Shown here: piece by piece, positions 1-12,048 of the stretch
Position numbering within the stretch: the first letter of the stretch is position 1
How the letters are laid out: every line of letters starts with the position of its first letter
Origin: Sambucus nigra
Lineage: Eukaryota; Streptophyta; Magnoliopsida; Dipsacales; Adoxaceae
Reading direction: 5' to 3'
DNA length: 64,000 bases
Assembly (NCBI GenBank): GCA_949130495.1
Contig: OX422207.1
Location: 833,006,073 to 833,070,072 of the forward strand
Made by a program: the position numbers and the translations under genes
Notes under the pieces: model-generated
What the model was told of the DNA's origin: nothing
What the model saw: the letters and a program-made list of their open reading frames with translations, nothing else
The model's database searches: none

Positions 1-1310
1 TCTCTAATAGATAACCTTCTTCTTCCCATTGCGCTGACGAGACCCCTGACTGCAATTCCTCTTTTTGGTGCTATAACTGAGGTAAGTAACATTTATAAGG
101 ATTTCTTCCTTTATGAGTACTTATTCGACTTTTCTAACACTTACTTTTCTTGGTGCAGCTTTCTCCAAGTCTCTCTCCACCCTTTGCTCTCAGTGGTATG
201 TATAAGGCCAAGGTCGATGCTGCTGCTCATCGTGTTAGTTCTTTGGTGCCAACCCCTACTGGAGGTTCATCGCCTTCTGTAAGCCAAACGTCTACATTGG
301 CCCGGGTACCCTTTGTTGGCAAGGGAGCTTTGCCTACCGTTTAGACTTCTTCATCCAGGGGACCCATTGCGGCTTCTGAGGCAGTGAGCCTGCCTCTAAC
401 GGTTCCTAGCCCTGTGGCCTCCACAGTGTCTCCCGTTCTCGCTCCTGCCATGACTGAGGTATTTCGTTAATTTCCCTGCATCTTTATTGAAGAATTTTCA
501 AAAACTCCACCTACAACGGTGGCTTAACAACAAAAACGCTTGTTAAGATTTTTCACAAATTCCACCTATAATGGTGACTTAACAATGAAAATGTTTGTTA
601 ATATTTTTCATAAACTCCACCTGTAAAGGTGACTTAATGATGAAAAATGATTGTTAAGATTTTTAGCAAACTCCACCTATAATGGTGACTTAACAACGAA
701 AATGCTTGTTAAGATTTTTCCTAAAATCCACCTATAACGGTGACTTAACAATGAAAACGTTTGTTAAGATTTTTCATAAACTCCACCTATAACGGTGACT
801 TAACAACGAAAATGCTTGTTATGATTTTTCATACAGTTATTATTTCTTCTACCTCTTCTCAGGTTGCACGGGAGAATTCTCTACTAGTTCTTTTGCCTAT
901 TAGCTCACCCCATCGGGAACTTGCCATCTCGAAAGATTCTAGCCATAATGATCAAGGTTCCACGATCGGTGCTACAGCTGAGAGCGAATTTGGGAGCGAG
1001 TTTCCTCTGCTTGACCTGACTCCTCACACCTTATGCTTGATGGTGCTTCAATGTTCTCCTCAAATGCCTGCCAACCATCATTTGGTAGTTGAGCAACTTG
1101 TGAACCATCATCCTGAAACATTCACGGTGGATTGCCTACGTTTAAATATCTCTGTTATGAGTTATAGGCTATAGGGCATGGCTACCGTTATTGTTGAAAT
1201 AACCAATACTCCAAGTAAAGACTTTACCAAACCTCTTCTTAACTAATTTTTAGGCTATCTGAGGGAGTTGGGTTGTGAGGGGTTCCGTTTTGACTGGCTT
1301 ATCATGCATT
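1..1310 (+). pseudogene. 3' part of a spliced gene of unknown family, antisense to the adjacent gypsy pol
   Basis: Four exon-like blocks are joined by good plant splice signals: 1-81 (donor gtaagt at 82), 159-458 (acceptor tggtgcag, donor gtattt), 863-1174 (acceptor cttctcag), and from about 1252 (acceptor tttttag) to the junction with the gypsy pol at 1310. The first three blocks stay in one reading frame with phase-0 junctions (GAG|GTAAGT, GAG|GTATTT). An in-frame TAG lies at 342-344, so the copy is broken. The translation is Ser/Pro/Thr/Val-rich and low in complexity, then more structured (GCEGFRFDWLIMHLK) in the last block. That style resembles the C-terminal part of plant mobile domain proteins, but I see no diagnostic motif, so this is a guess. 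The 5' end lies outside the window. Antisense ORFs are known in Tat-lineage gypsy elements, so it may be an element passenger rather than a host gene. Confidence 0.5.
500..838. repeat. 55-bp minisatellite, six copies, inside an intron
   Basis: The block CCACCTATAAYGGTGACTTA followed by a TTGTTAAGATTTTTC tail recurs with unit starts near 508, 562, 618, 672, 728 and 783, a spacing of 54-56 bp. Units differ by a few substitutions. Each carries a small hairpin, CACC/GGTG. The array fills most of the intron between the exons ending at 458 and starting at 863. Confidence 0.85.
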
Positions 1311-2050
1311 TAAAGACTTTGAAGAGCCAGCTCCTTCGCCATTCTTGGACATGGCATCTCCAAAATTGCCCATTTTTTATCCTGGTCCATCTGTACCCCT
1401 TGTCGATCAACCATGAAGCCTAGGAATTTCCCACTTGTTACTCCAAAGACACACTTTAGCGGGTTCATCCTTAATTTATACTTCGTGCATCGAGAAAACA
1501 CCTTCCTCAAATCGCTCAGATGAGACTCCTCCTTCCTCGACTTGATGACTAAATCGTCCACATAAAATTCTACAAATTTATGGAAGAAGTCATGAAAAAT
1601 GGCCATCATCATTCTCTGGTAAGTAGACCCAGCGTTCTTGAGTCCAAACGGTATCACTCTGTACATGAAGTTGCCTAACGGAGTTCTGAACACCGTTTTT
1701 TCTACATCCGTGGGGTCCATCTTGATCTGGTTGTACCCTATATACCCATCCATGATGCTATGCATCTCATGGCCAGCATTGGCGTCTATCAAGCTATCGA
1801 TGGAGGGTAAAGGGAACTCATCCTTGGGGCAAGCCCTATTCAAATCTCTAAAGTCCGCACAGATCCTAATTTTGTTCTTGTCTTTCTTTCCCACCGGCAC
1901 AATGCTAGATAGCCAAAGCGGGTGTTGTATCGGTTTGATGAACCCTGCCGCTAATAACCATTGGACCTCTTCCTTGATCTTTAAATCTAGCTCAGGGTTG
2001 TACGTTCTCATCGTTTGCTTCCTCAGAATGGCCGAAGGCATTACGTTCAA
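1310..2050 (-). pseudogene. Ty3/gypsy (Tat-type) reverse transcriptase, truncated
   Basis: A 246-residue open stretch carries the plant gypsy RT core: a KKDKNKIRICADFRDLN block, then SIMDGYIGYNQI with the first catalytic Asp near residue 100, RTPLGNFMYRVIPFGLKNAG, and the YVDDLVIKS catalytic box near residue 163, followed by the LKCVFGVTSGKFLGF stretch. It would copy element RNA into DNA. The frame stays open through the palm and stops at the start of the thumb. RNase H and integrase, which should follow toward coordinate 1, are missing, and the antisense spliced gene begins instead. The element is therefore 3'-truncated or rearranged. Confidence 0.92.
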
Positions 2051-2940
2051 CTTGTGTCAACTGACTTCTTCGTCCAGCCCTTCCATCTATGTGTACTTCC
2101 ATAAGAAGACGTCTATGAACTCCCGAATCAGCTCGACCAAGGCTTCTCGTTTCTCTTTACTGAGATCTTTTGCGATAAAGATAGGCCTCAGATCCTCCCC
2201 TTCTTGAGCCAGGTTCAATTTCTCCAACTCTTATGCTTGTGGCCTTGGTTCATCCGTCATGCAATCAGGTTCTTCAACTACATCTTCCATGAATTCTTGT
2301 ATGTTGGAGTTGTCTATCACCATACATTGCCCTCGTTGATCTATTAAAAATCATTCATATACAGGGTCAGCCTCATCATCAGTCCCTATGGCCGCTCATT
2401 CACACCATTACAACCGATAGACCACCTTTCCTTCTTCGGTGATGACTTTTTTACACTTCCCGCTGGCAGTCACAATTGCTTTCCTTTTCTTTTCTCTGGA
2501 AGCCTCAGTAATCCATCCTCCTAAAAATGGACTCAACATGCTCTGGCGTTCGGCCTCATGCTGCATTGGGTCCACTCTAGGTCTCATCCTGTCTTTGAGA
2601 TATTTCAAAATGTTTTGGGACCGAGGGACCTCTCCGTGTAAAACATTACATCTACTAAATGAGCTTCTTCAACAGCGAAGGGCCTCCTTGTAGCCCTAAT
2701 GGTCACATCTGTTCCCTTGATATTTGCCTTAGCACATTAGTGATACGTCGAAGGAACTAGCCCTTGGTTGTGCATCCACACTCTTCCTATTAGTAAATGG
2801 TAGGAAGTTGCACTCTCTATTACATGGAACTTGATGTCGAAACTCAGGTTTCCCATCGCAATCCCAATGTTCACATACCCAATGGATTGGGAAGATTAGT
2901 TGTCATACCCAAAAATCACCAAAGGCATGATGACCAACCT
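2051..2940 (-). pseudogene. Decayed gypsy spacer between protease and RT
   Basis: Short - strand open pieces (2408-2608, with QHEAERQSMLSPFLGGWITE) are separated by stops. This is the expected position of the linker between protease and RT in a Tat-type element, and the coding signal is degraded. I see no other gene here. Confidence 0.55.
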
Positions 2941-3213
2941 TTATTCTGGAATATTAGCTGTGTGGAAAGAGTTGATCGGCATAATATTGATGGAAGCACC
3001 CCCATCCATAAGATTTCTTGCAAAGCTAACCCCGTTGACGCTAGAGGTTACATACAAAGGCCTGTTATGAGGGAACCTTACATCCCTATCTGCATCGCTG
3101 AAGGTTACTTCTGACAAAAATCTCTTTACCAACCTAGCCATGGGTCCCTTCCATCTTAGCGAGGAGACTGCGCTCCTCCTGGCAATGTCTAGGATTGCCT
3201 GGGTTATTTCCAA
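2941..3213 (-). pseudogene. Ty3/gypsy retropepsin-like protease domain
   Basis: The 90-residue frame has the plant gypsy protease signature NLMDGGASINIMP, with the active-site Asp in DGGAS near residue 71. An upstream segment (SLRWKGPMARLVKRFLSEVTFSDAD) leads into the domain, as in Tat elements. The enzyme would release gag and pol products from the polyprotein. It lies in the right order between gag (higher coordinates) and RT (lower coordinates). Flanking stops show it is no longer part of an open gag-pol frame. Confidence 0.85.
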
Positions 3214-3282
3214 TCTGCTCTCCTTTGATATCCCTACTTAGTCGAAGAACCAGATGAACTTTGGGGATTTTGAAATTGCACT

Positions 3283-5002
3283 TTATTCTATTACCAGGTT
3301 TGTTTCCTCTCCTTCAACGTTGTACACGTCCTCCACATCTTTCGCGCTTGCCTTATCGTAGGCTAATACTACGTTAGCCATTTCGTTAGTGCAACTTTCC
3401 AAAGCTTCTTCGAACTCCCCACGCTTTATCATTGACTCTCTTTCTTCTCTTTCTGCCTCCTCGTCATAGGCCACCACTAGATTGGTCCCGTGTGCTGGAA
3501 GTGGGTTGTTATTGACGTTTTGCAGAGGGATTTACAGCGTTCCCACCTTTACATACTTATCGATGATTCTTCTTAGCGTGAAACAACTCTCCATTGGATG
3601 TTGGATCTTCCGATGAACCTGGTAATATTTAGGATCCGTTCTTGTTGTGGCATCGGGTTCCCTAATAGGAACGCCTTTTGGTTCATAGACCGTTCCTCCT
3701 TGGACCATTGCATTGTAACAACTAACAGTATCCTCCACTGTACAAGGCAGTGGTGGTGGGTCCTCCCTGTCCCTACCGAACTTCCTCTTGTTGTCCTTCT
3801 TCGGTGCCTTGCCCCCATTTGTTCCTTCGATCTACCCCACCCGTGGGGGCTGAGACCTTCCTCCCCCGGGTTGCATCGGTTGTCTGAACATCATGGGCAC
3901 CACCACCGAGTTTGGTCGTATAACCAACGAGATATTCCTTGACGCTTTTAGGAACGCTAAAAAAGTTCCCTCTCGCGTCTCGTTAATAAGGTGGCAGATG
4001 TACTCAGGAAGCAGCCCTTCCGCATAGATCTGTAATAGTTTAAACTATTTCACCTCCTCTCTTACGTCGAGGGACCTTTCCCTGAACCTTCGAACGTATG
4101 CCACCACGTCTTCCCCTGATCGCTGCTCCTCTCTCCCTAATTGGGTCAGAGTAATATCATCCTCTACTAGGAAGAACTTCTAGACAAACAACACATGAAT
4201 CTCCTCCCACGTGGAAATACTCTTGGGAGCTAAATGAGAATACCAGGTATATGCTTTATCGGTTAGGGATTTAGATAACTCCCTCAACTTGAGCTTCTTA
4301 TTATTGCAATGCGCCCCCAAGTGTTCAACAAAGCGCTTAATATGCTCCTTCGGGTTTCCACCATTTCCTGTGTATTTTTCAAAGATATGAGGAATATAAT
4401 CTTTTGGATAGGGTGTAGTTGTATTCATGGGGGTAAGGTGTCTGAAAGTCATCTTAGACCGAAGCTACCTCGCCCACAGATTGCGAGGAAACTTGCATGA
4501 ACTTCAGCATCTCCATCCTCATTTCCTCCATGGGTGATGCTAACGGGGCAATAACCAATGGGATCACAGGCTGCATGCCCGTTGTAGCTGGAGAAATCAT
4601 TACAGTTGGCATCGTTGATACCCCTGAAGTTACCACCGCTGGATTCAAAACGGAGGGTATACTTGCTGGGACTGTTCCCGTTATGCCTGCACCTGGTGGG
4701 ACTGTTGGTGCTGCCCCTAGCGTCACGAAGGAGTTGGCTTCAAATCCTCCCAATACCGTTGAAGTTATGGAGGTTTGCAAAAACTCATAAAACTTATTCT
4801 TGAGGAGTGCCACCTAGGCAGGTCCTAGCCCAGTGCTCGTGGAAGCTTGTGTAACCCCTGGAGCGCCTATTTCTATCTGAACTTGAGGTACCTCTATTCG
4901 AGGAGCCCCGTCCCTTAGAGCCTCCAGCCCTCTCGCTGCCTATTCTTCATTGTGTTGAATGTCATCAAAGTTGAGCCTTCGATTAACATTATCTTGCACC
5001 AT
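3283..5002 (-). pseudogene. Ty3/gypsy (Tat-type) gag, degenerate
   Basis: Gag probably starts at the ATG at 5002 (MVQDNVNRRLNFDD), just downstream of the primer site. It runs through a Pro/Val/Thr-rich N-terminal part (4454-4813) into a retrotransposon gag domain at 4180-4452 (YIPHIFEKYTGNGGNPKEH, WYSHLAPKSISTWEEI). A later piece at 3532-3738 has YYQVHRKIQHPMESCFTLR, matching the spacing of the atypical His/Cys box of this lineage. In-frame stops occur soon after the start and at the piece boundaries, so the protein cannot be made whole. Gag would package element RNA in cytoplasmic particles. Confidence 0.8.
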
Positions 5003-5025
5003 ACTCCTTACTTAGAAGAATGCCT

Positions 5026-5042
5026 CCCCAGTAGAGTCGCCA
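5026..5042 (-). other. Primer binding site, tRNA-Arg type
   Basis: The - strand reads TGGCGACTCTACTGGGG two bases after the TATTACA end of the LTR. This resembles the tRNA-Arg primer site used by Tat/Ogre gypsy elements. It fixes the element as - oriented, with its 5' LTR at higher coordinates. Confidence 0.8.
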
Positions 5043-5044
5043 AA

Positions 5045-6083
5045 TGTAATAGGGTAGTTTAGATAAGATGGACGTGTAACCCCTTTTGAGTACAGTAATG
5101 ATAAGGTAACTAGCAGCACTATTGATTAGCCATAGGACATGCAAACACAGCTTGAAGAATATAAACTCAATTTAAACTCACAAATCTCTCGTGTATATCT
5201 CAATCAACTGACAATGAACTCAGAAGTAACTCATTTAGAGGGAGAGAGAAGTAAGCACCCTAGATACACCTTGGCAGGCATCCAAAAACACCCCAACCAC
5301 CCTCAAAAGTCTCCGTTAAGTATTAAAGCTTCATAATAAATAACAATGGTGGGTGAGTAAAACTCTCTGGTTTGTAATAACTCTCTCTAGCAATAACTTC
5401 CAGATTCTCAAAGGAACATGCCCTCCTTGGAGGTGGTTGGGGTCCTTAAATAGCTCCCCACACCACCCCCGAGGCAACTCAGTCATCAATGTCTGTGAAA
5501 GACATCCCTCATACTTTATGTCACCAATATTAAATACCTGATGCACTAGTTGTCTCCATGTCATAGACATTAAATGCCAAGGCATGCCTTTTGCCTAACC
5601 ACTGTGTGTCAGGGGGCTGTCACCACATAGGTAGCTTACCAACTGTTTGACAGCCCCAAAATACCACGGTGGTTTACTCAAGTGAAGATTTGACATTGTC
5701 TAGCTGGCTAGTGATATCACCTACAGTAGATGTGACATTATGTAGAGAGCTATTTGGTTCACAACTCAACGTCCGATGGAACTCGAAGTTGCTCCGCCTG
5801 AGGTTCCACGGTGAGGGTCATTCGATGTTTTGTCAGGTGTATCTAAGATGGTCAGAACAAGCCCCGACGGTGCCCCACTTCTCAATCCTCCAAACCAAGT
5901 CCCTCTAAAGTTCTCACGGCGAGGTCGTTCAATAGAGCATGAAAGCTCTCCCAGGCCCTGTCAATCCTGGTCTCTCATGAGTACCGTTCGACCTCACGCT
6001 AAAATTAATTATTCTTGTTACATCATCACAATCGTTATAGCTCATAGCCAATATAAACAAATATACAATATGACTAAGTAACA
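5045..6083 (-). mobile_element. Probable 5' LTR of the Tat-type gypsy element
   Basis: The boundary at 5045 is firm: TGTAATAGGG on the + strand, beside the primer site. The outer end is uncertain. I place it near 6083 (TAAGTAACA), because beyond about 6180 the sequence matches a different LTR family. The stretch is non-coding and includes a self-complementary piece around 5800-5820 (GGTTCCACGGTGAGG). Confidence 0.5.
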
Positions 6084-6179
6084 CAGCAAGCTAAAGTATG
6101 TGTTGCCATGCTAAGCTGCCACGCCAAGCTCCTCGCTTGAGTTTCCACGCTTGAGCTGCCACGCTAAGCTGCCTTGATC

Positions 6180-6397
6180 CCAAACACTATTTTTAATGGG
6201 AGAATTATCCCTAATCTCAGGATTACCTTCAATCCCCCTCTACAAACTGTACCAAGTAATCCTATGTTCTAAGGTATGAGTCAATATCCCCCATAAAAGT
6301 CCCATTGAGATAAGATTGTCCCAATCCGGCATCCTCCGTGATAGCAAGTAGCGAGGGTATGATTATACACAGATATATACATTATACACAAGCACTC

Positions 6398-6434
<37 letters not shown>

Positions 6435-7118
6435 CAAAAAGTGATTATAGAGATAATTTAGGAAAGGTGAAGAATTATAGAGATAATTTAGTTTCACCTT
6501 TCCTAAATTATCTCTATAATCATTATTGAAAACAATCAAATTATCTCTATAATCATTATTGTAAAAAGTCATTTGAAGAATTTGATTGCACAGTTGGATT
6601 ATTCTCGAGCAAACAATAAAGACACATTCTTGAACGATCTTGATAAAACTGGATTAAAACCTTCAAAACTTGGGTTTAAAGTTGATTTAAATGGGGTTTA
6701 GGTTTTGTAAATGAGTAGAGGTATAAAATGTGAGGCTACTACTCATTTTGAAGGTTAAAATGTGTTTAAATAACCCTAAACACATGCCTTTTTATTTTAA
6801 GAATAGAAAAGAGTTTGAGTCCTACAAAAATAGTACAAAAAGAACCCCAATTTCTTCCATACTGCTGGAGCAAATCGGTTTGCCCCCATGGCCAAACCGG
6901 TTCAGATTTCTACCAATTCGAAATCTCCTAATTTAAAAAAAAAATATATATATAATTTCTCGAATTAAATTACGATTTCAATTCTTATTAAAATCTCTGT
7001 TTTCATAAATCAAAACCAACATTTTTAAGTATGAAAATTAATTAATTCCAAAAGTTTATTTTTCTCAAAATTTTAATTTAACAAAGATTTTTACGGCTAA
7101 AAATTACGGGGTATTACA
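6180..7118 (-). mobile_element. Truncated long gypsy-type LTR, same family as 46737-49712
   Basis: The stretch ends with GGGGTATTACA at 7118, the same terminus as the solo LTR ending at 49712. Its 6240-6360 part (CAATATCCCCCATAAA, GATAGCAAGTAGCG) matches 47970-48060 of that LTR. Read on the - strand it starts TGTAATACCCC. It contains a TA microsatellite (about 6401-6431), a perfect 30-bp inverted repeat (6442-6522), a small palindrome cluster (6871-6904, AACCGGTT-type) and a TATA-like TTATTTAAAC at 6764-6773. The rest of the roughly 3-kb LTR is missing. Confidence 0.7.
6442..6522. repeat. Perfect 30-bp inverted repeat (hairpin)
   Basis: The arms at 6442-6471 and 6493-6522 are exact reverse complements around a 21-base loop. 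The loop holds another copy of TTATAGAGATAATTTAG, and further partial copies follow to about 6560. It lies beside a TA microsatellite inside the LTR fragment. Confidence 0.9.
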
Positions 7119-8540
7119 TTAGGCACAGTAAAATTGTATATGTTAAAGCATTGTAGTACTTTTCTATCCATTTGACTAATGTATATGAGATTAACATAAT
7201 TTGTGCTCGATCTGTAGGCCGAGACAATAACTAGTCACCCCACGGTCATTTCAATTGTGCTCTTCAGGAGCACATCCAATTAAGGATATTTTATAATGAT
7301 ATATTTCCATATATGATTGTTTTCATACCCTTTCTTAGACATATATTTACTAAGACGGTTGTACCTATATCCATTTGGATTGCCTGTTGTACAATGAACG
7401 TCTTAGTGCATTTGAGTACGTACTTATTATCTTTGCTTCAGGTAAAGAAAATCCTTCTAGGATTTTATATGTAGTATTTTTCTAAGTCCCGTATATATAA
7501 CCAATTATAATATTCATGAGTGTCGTAATATATATTTTAAAAAACTACTAAGCTAGTCAGATATCGGAAAAGTATTTATAGTCTTAACAGGATGGTATGT
7601 TCGTATATAATCAATTTTGGTTTCTTTCAAAAATCTTGTGCCATAAATTATGCACTTTTTAGTTTATTTTAACACTTCACATTATTATAAACACCCATTC
7701 GTAACCTTCATGGTTAACATCTTTTGAAGTTTTTACCACAAGTCCAAATACACCATGTATATTAAGAGACTCGAATTATGCCATCATCGTATTTTCTCAT
7801 TTTGGCCAATATATTATTTGTCAACATTCATTCATAGTATGTGGATTTATTGTATCATTTCCCTTTGATTTATGTACAACTAAAACATATAAAATTATAT
7901 CATCGATGATTATCTTTGTTGATCCCACTTTTCTCTTGTATATACATAAAATATAGAGATCTCATATAATATTAGGTACCTCTGCCAACTTCAAGGGCTT
8001 TATAGTCACCTAGGGGACTTGTGTATTTTCATAGACAATAACCTCTTTTGTGGTTTTTAAGAAAGTGGATCTTTAGTTCACAACCTCTTTTGGAGCGTTA
8101 TTTATAACCTCTTTAGGAGCGTTATTTGGTCATGCTTTTATTTAACCACCACTTATTGGGGAGTCAAGTAATTAGGACCTATAGGTTTTCCACCCTTCTA
8201 GTGTGCAATAAATTTATTTTCTATCGAATTTATTTTGTCCTTCTTAGACAATGATTTTGGCAAGCACATCTGCAACTAGTGCATGTGACATTTGATGTTG
8301 TAATATAATGTTTCACTTCATTTTTGCATTGAGCGATACATGAGATTATATGAGAGAATGTGGAAGTATTCCACGATAACTCTCGTCGTTCTTTTAGAAA
8401 ACATCATTCTTTAAGAATCATTTGTAATTCTGGTACGTTTATCCTCCACCTAACGACGAGAATAGTGTCTCATCAAAATAAAAGTTAACATATACTATAA
8501 ACATTGTATTTATCAATGGTTCAATAAAGGGTGAATCATA
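7119..8540. other. Non-coding, no recognised feature
   Basis: This AT-rich stretch has no ORF of note, no RNA gene and no clear repeat boundary. A short echo, AACCTCTTTTGGAGCGTTATT then AACCTCTTTAGGAGCGTTATT, occurs near 8082-8125. Confidence 0.6.
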
Positions 8541-8735
8541 AGTGTTGTATGTAAAACTTACTATCCTATATGGATCAATGAACATTATAAACCTATCCTC
8601 TTATGTGTCCATACAACTATTTTGATCGACATTAGAGATACCTAGTCAGCTAGAATGACGACCAACTCACATAATGTAAACAGTCAGGAATAGCAAAGGT
8701 TACTCTGATAGAATAACGACCAACACTAAATTCAT
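8540..8735. repeat. Dispersed repeat, partner of 13628-13815
   Basis: The segment containing GAGATACCTAGTC and CTAGAATGACGACCAACTC, followed by CAGGAATAGCAAAGGTTA, is repeated in order at 13628-13815 at roughly 80-85% identity by eye. The pair brackets the LTR block between them. The repeat class is unknown. Confidence 0.7.
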
Positions 8736-8965
8736 AATTGGATATCCAACATAAAGTATTTTGTAACGTATTGTATTGGCAATACGGGTGAGTACAACAA
8801 GTTAGTATGTTGAAAGAGACTTGGTTCGGACTAGTTAGACGAGGTAGTATAACTAGGAGGGTTAGAATGCAAGCGTTAGGTGTGCACATTAGTTGATAGG
8901 TGAGTATTATCTCAAGAGAGTGCGATATTAGTTTACATATGAAAAGTTTGCATGCATATTTAATT
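8731..8965. repeat. Direct repeat of 11337-11568
   Basis: Blocks such as GGCAATACGGGTGAGTACAA, AAGAGACTTGGTTC and TTAGGTGTGCACATTAGTTG recur at 11337-11568 at about 85-90% identity. The second copy lies well inside the LTR at 8966-13241. The first therefore looks like a fragment of a neighbouring copy or an internal duplication. Confidence 0.8.
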
Positions 8966-11070
8966 TATGTGGACGATTTAATTAAATTAGGGAATTAAAG
9001 ATTTAATTAATTCGGGTTAATTTTTAAAATTTACATGTGTTGTAAATTGAGGTCGAGATTGGATATTTTAGTAAAGTGACTCGGATGACAATTCTGAGTG
9101 AACGGTTGATTTCAAATAGGTCGAGTTAGTTGGAAAAGAGTACCCGAGGTAGTAATTGGGTCTCGGAGCATTTTAAGCATAACCGGGCTCACTCAATGGT
9201 GTTTAGGCCATTTTAATTTGGCCCATAAGCTTCGTTTTGGGATTATCATAATAAAACCTAAGTTAGAGAGTTTGGAGAAGACACAACTAAAAAAGAAAAC
9301 CCTAATTCTCCAAAGGATAAAAGAGGAAAAAATTGGGAGAGCTTTTTGGAGCCAAATCAAATCAAACCCTATGAAATTATCTAGGCAAGTAGTTAAAATT
9401 TCTTTCATTTAAATTTCGGTATTGCGATTCATATCATGGTGTGTGTAAACCATATTCATTTTGGGATGTGTTATTATAGAAAAATTGATTTTGGGTGGGT
9501 TCTCATACGAAAAGGGTCTTTGGATGATTTTATGATGTTGTGTAAATTAAATGAAAATTGATGATGCATTATGATTCTAGGTTGTAGAAATCTGACTCCT
9601 ATCATAAACCCAGTAGATATTGATGTGTAATTTCGGATTATAGAATAAAATTTATAACCAATTGAATGGAACCCAGATAAAACCCCAATTTAGAAATTAA
9701 TGGATTGTGATAGAAATCAATCATTTTTAAAGGTTTGGATGATGTTTAGAACCTTATTTGGAGGTGTATTTATGTTAAGAATGATCGTATTTAGGTTTGG
9801 GATAGAACCAAGAAGCTTAGAAATTTGTTAATTGAGGAAAAACGAGTTAGAGAAGAAGATGGTTCGCCAGATCAGGTACGACGAACCGATTTGGTTTTGA
9901 GGCCAAACCGGTTCGGTTTACGTGTTTGTTAAAAAATTAAAATTCGTAGATCTTTTCACTAAGACCGCGTGGGCGCCGACCTCGTATTTTTCATATTTTT
10001 TTAATTAGTTGTGATTTTTCTACATAAGGGTATCCAAGATCGAAATCTTTAGCCACATGTTCAATTAGGGTATGGATGCTCCATATTTTTACCTAGGGAT
10101 TATGGGTGGATGTATATGAGCCTAGAAAGATAAGAAAAATGAGGAACCTGAATACTTAATTGAGTGAAATAAATTCATAAGTGTTAAGATTTGGGCCAAG
10201 TGAGTTAATGAGTAAAAATTTAATGGAAGAGTAATACCTAGGATAGTAGGATATGAGATTTAGAAAATCGAAATGTCAAATAAGAGAGTGGGAATTATTA
10301 AAAAAATGTTGAGTAATAAAATTTTAAAGACTTATATTACGTGCCGAGCAAGTGTGCCCGAGTATCGTAGTTGAGTGACACTAATTTAATAAATTAATTA
10401 TTGTGAAATTGATTAGATTAATCAGTGTGATTTACAATATAATGAATTTGGGGAATAAGAATGAGTCACGGTGAAGGTGAGTGAACCTATGACTTGGACC
10501 AGTAGGATGTGTGAATTCCCTACTGAAATATTCTAAAGGATAATTGACACTCTTCGAGTAGTGAGGGATACTCGGGAATATACGATGAGAAGTATAATTG
10601 GAATTTAATAACACGTAGGATATTCAGGAGGTATATATACTACGTATGGGATATACAATATAGTTCATGTGTGTAACTATACTGATGATATAAATATATG
10701 GGTTGTGTGAATGCCTATTGTATGATTTGTTATGTGTATGACATACCTACGCTACTTGCTATCGTGGGAGGTTGCGCGTCATGGACGATCTTATCCTGAT
10801 GAGCCCATCGGGGTGATTTTAGACTTTTGCCCAGAAGATAGAGCCTTGGATACGTGATATTTGAGAGGATGATAGTTTTGACGGTTGAATGGTAGCATAG
10901 GTATGTGCATGACCCATTAGGCTGGGATACATTTTCGCCTCAAATATGTGTGATTTATAATTATGGTTCGAGAGAGATACTGAACCATCAGTCCTTTATT
11001 TAGTACATGAGGTACCAAAACTTGGTAGCAGAGTATACATGCATCGAAGGTCTCAACCTAGGGGGCAGTA

Positions 11071-11180
<110 letters not shown>

Positions 11181-12048
11181 TTGTGATTTATTCTACTATG
11201 TGTGCTTAGTAGATGATGTAGTGGGACATGATAGCATATTATACATGCACTGTAGATCTGCCTAGGGGTGCCGTAATAGTATATAGTGACATAACATATA
11301 ATCCTAGTGTGGAGAATTAAGATATAAACAGAGAAATTCATAATTGGCTATCCGATATAAAGTATTTGGTAACGTATTGTATGGGCAATACGGGTGAGTA
11401 CAACAAGTTAGTATGTAGAAAGAGACTTGGTTCAAACTAGTTAGATGGGGTAGTACAACTACAAGGGTTAGAATGCAAGTGTTAGGTGTGCACATTAGTT
11501 GAGAGGTGCGTACTATCTCAAAAGAGTGCGATACTAGCTTAAATATAAAAAGTGTGCATGCATATTTAATTATTCCAATTTAACTGCTTGCTAAATATTT
11601 TCAAAATATTTTACTTGGGCTCTGACCCGTGTCAAAAATCTTTTCCCAAACATTTTAGGTGTCCAGTCATAGGGATGCTCAGTTTAAGGATTCTATCCAG
11701 GGATGCGCAGCTGCAACTCATGTGAAAGTTGCAAGACTTTGTTATAGACGCTTCATTCATTTATTCCTTATGTAGGGACTTTACTTTAGTATTCATTTGG
11801 GCATGTCGCGCTCAGATTTTATATCCGGTTATTTATTGTACATTGTGTATCCAGGTTATTGTTTCAGTTACTATTTGTAAGGACACTTTTGTCCGTTATC
11901 AACGTCGTATACCGCTACACCGTCGAAGAAGTTCAAGATCACATTCACATCAAGACGAATATGAATAATCAAGGTGTTTCAACAAATTGCCTCCATGGGA
12001 TTTACTTTGTTAAGGTTACGTTTTAGAGTACCTTAATAATGCACTTAG

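Noticed and set aside
1638..2207. 189-codon + strand ORF
   Set aside because: It is a shadow of the - strand gypsy RT, whose catalytic motifs are clear.
4497..4803. + strand ORFs of 65-97 codons
   Set aside because: They overlap the - strand gag. The Val/Thr/Pro-rich sequence opens both strands.
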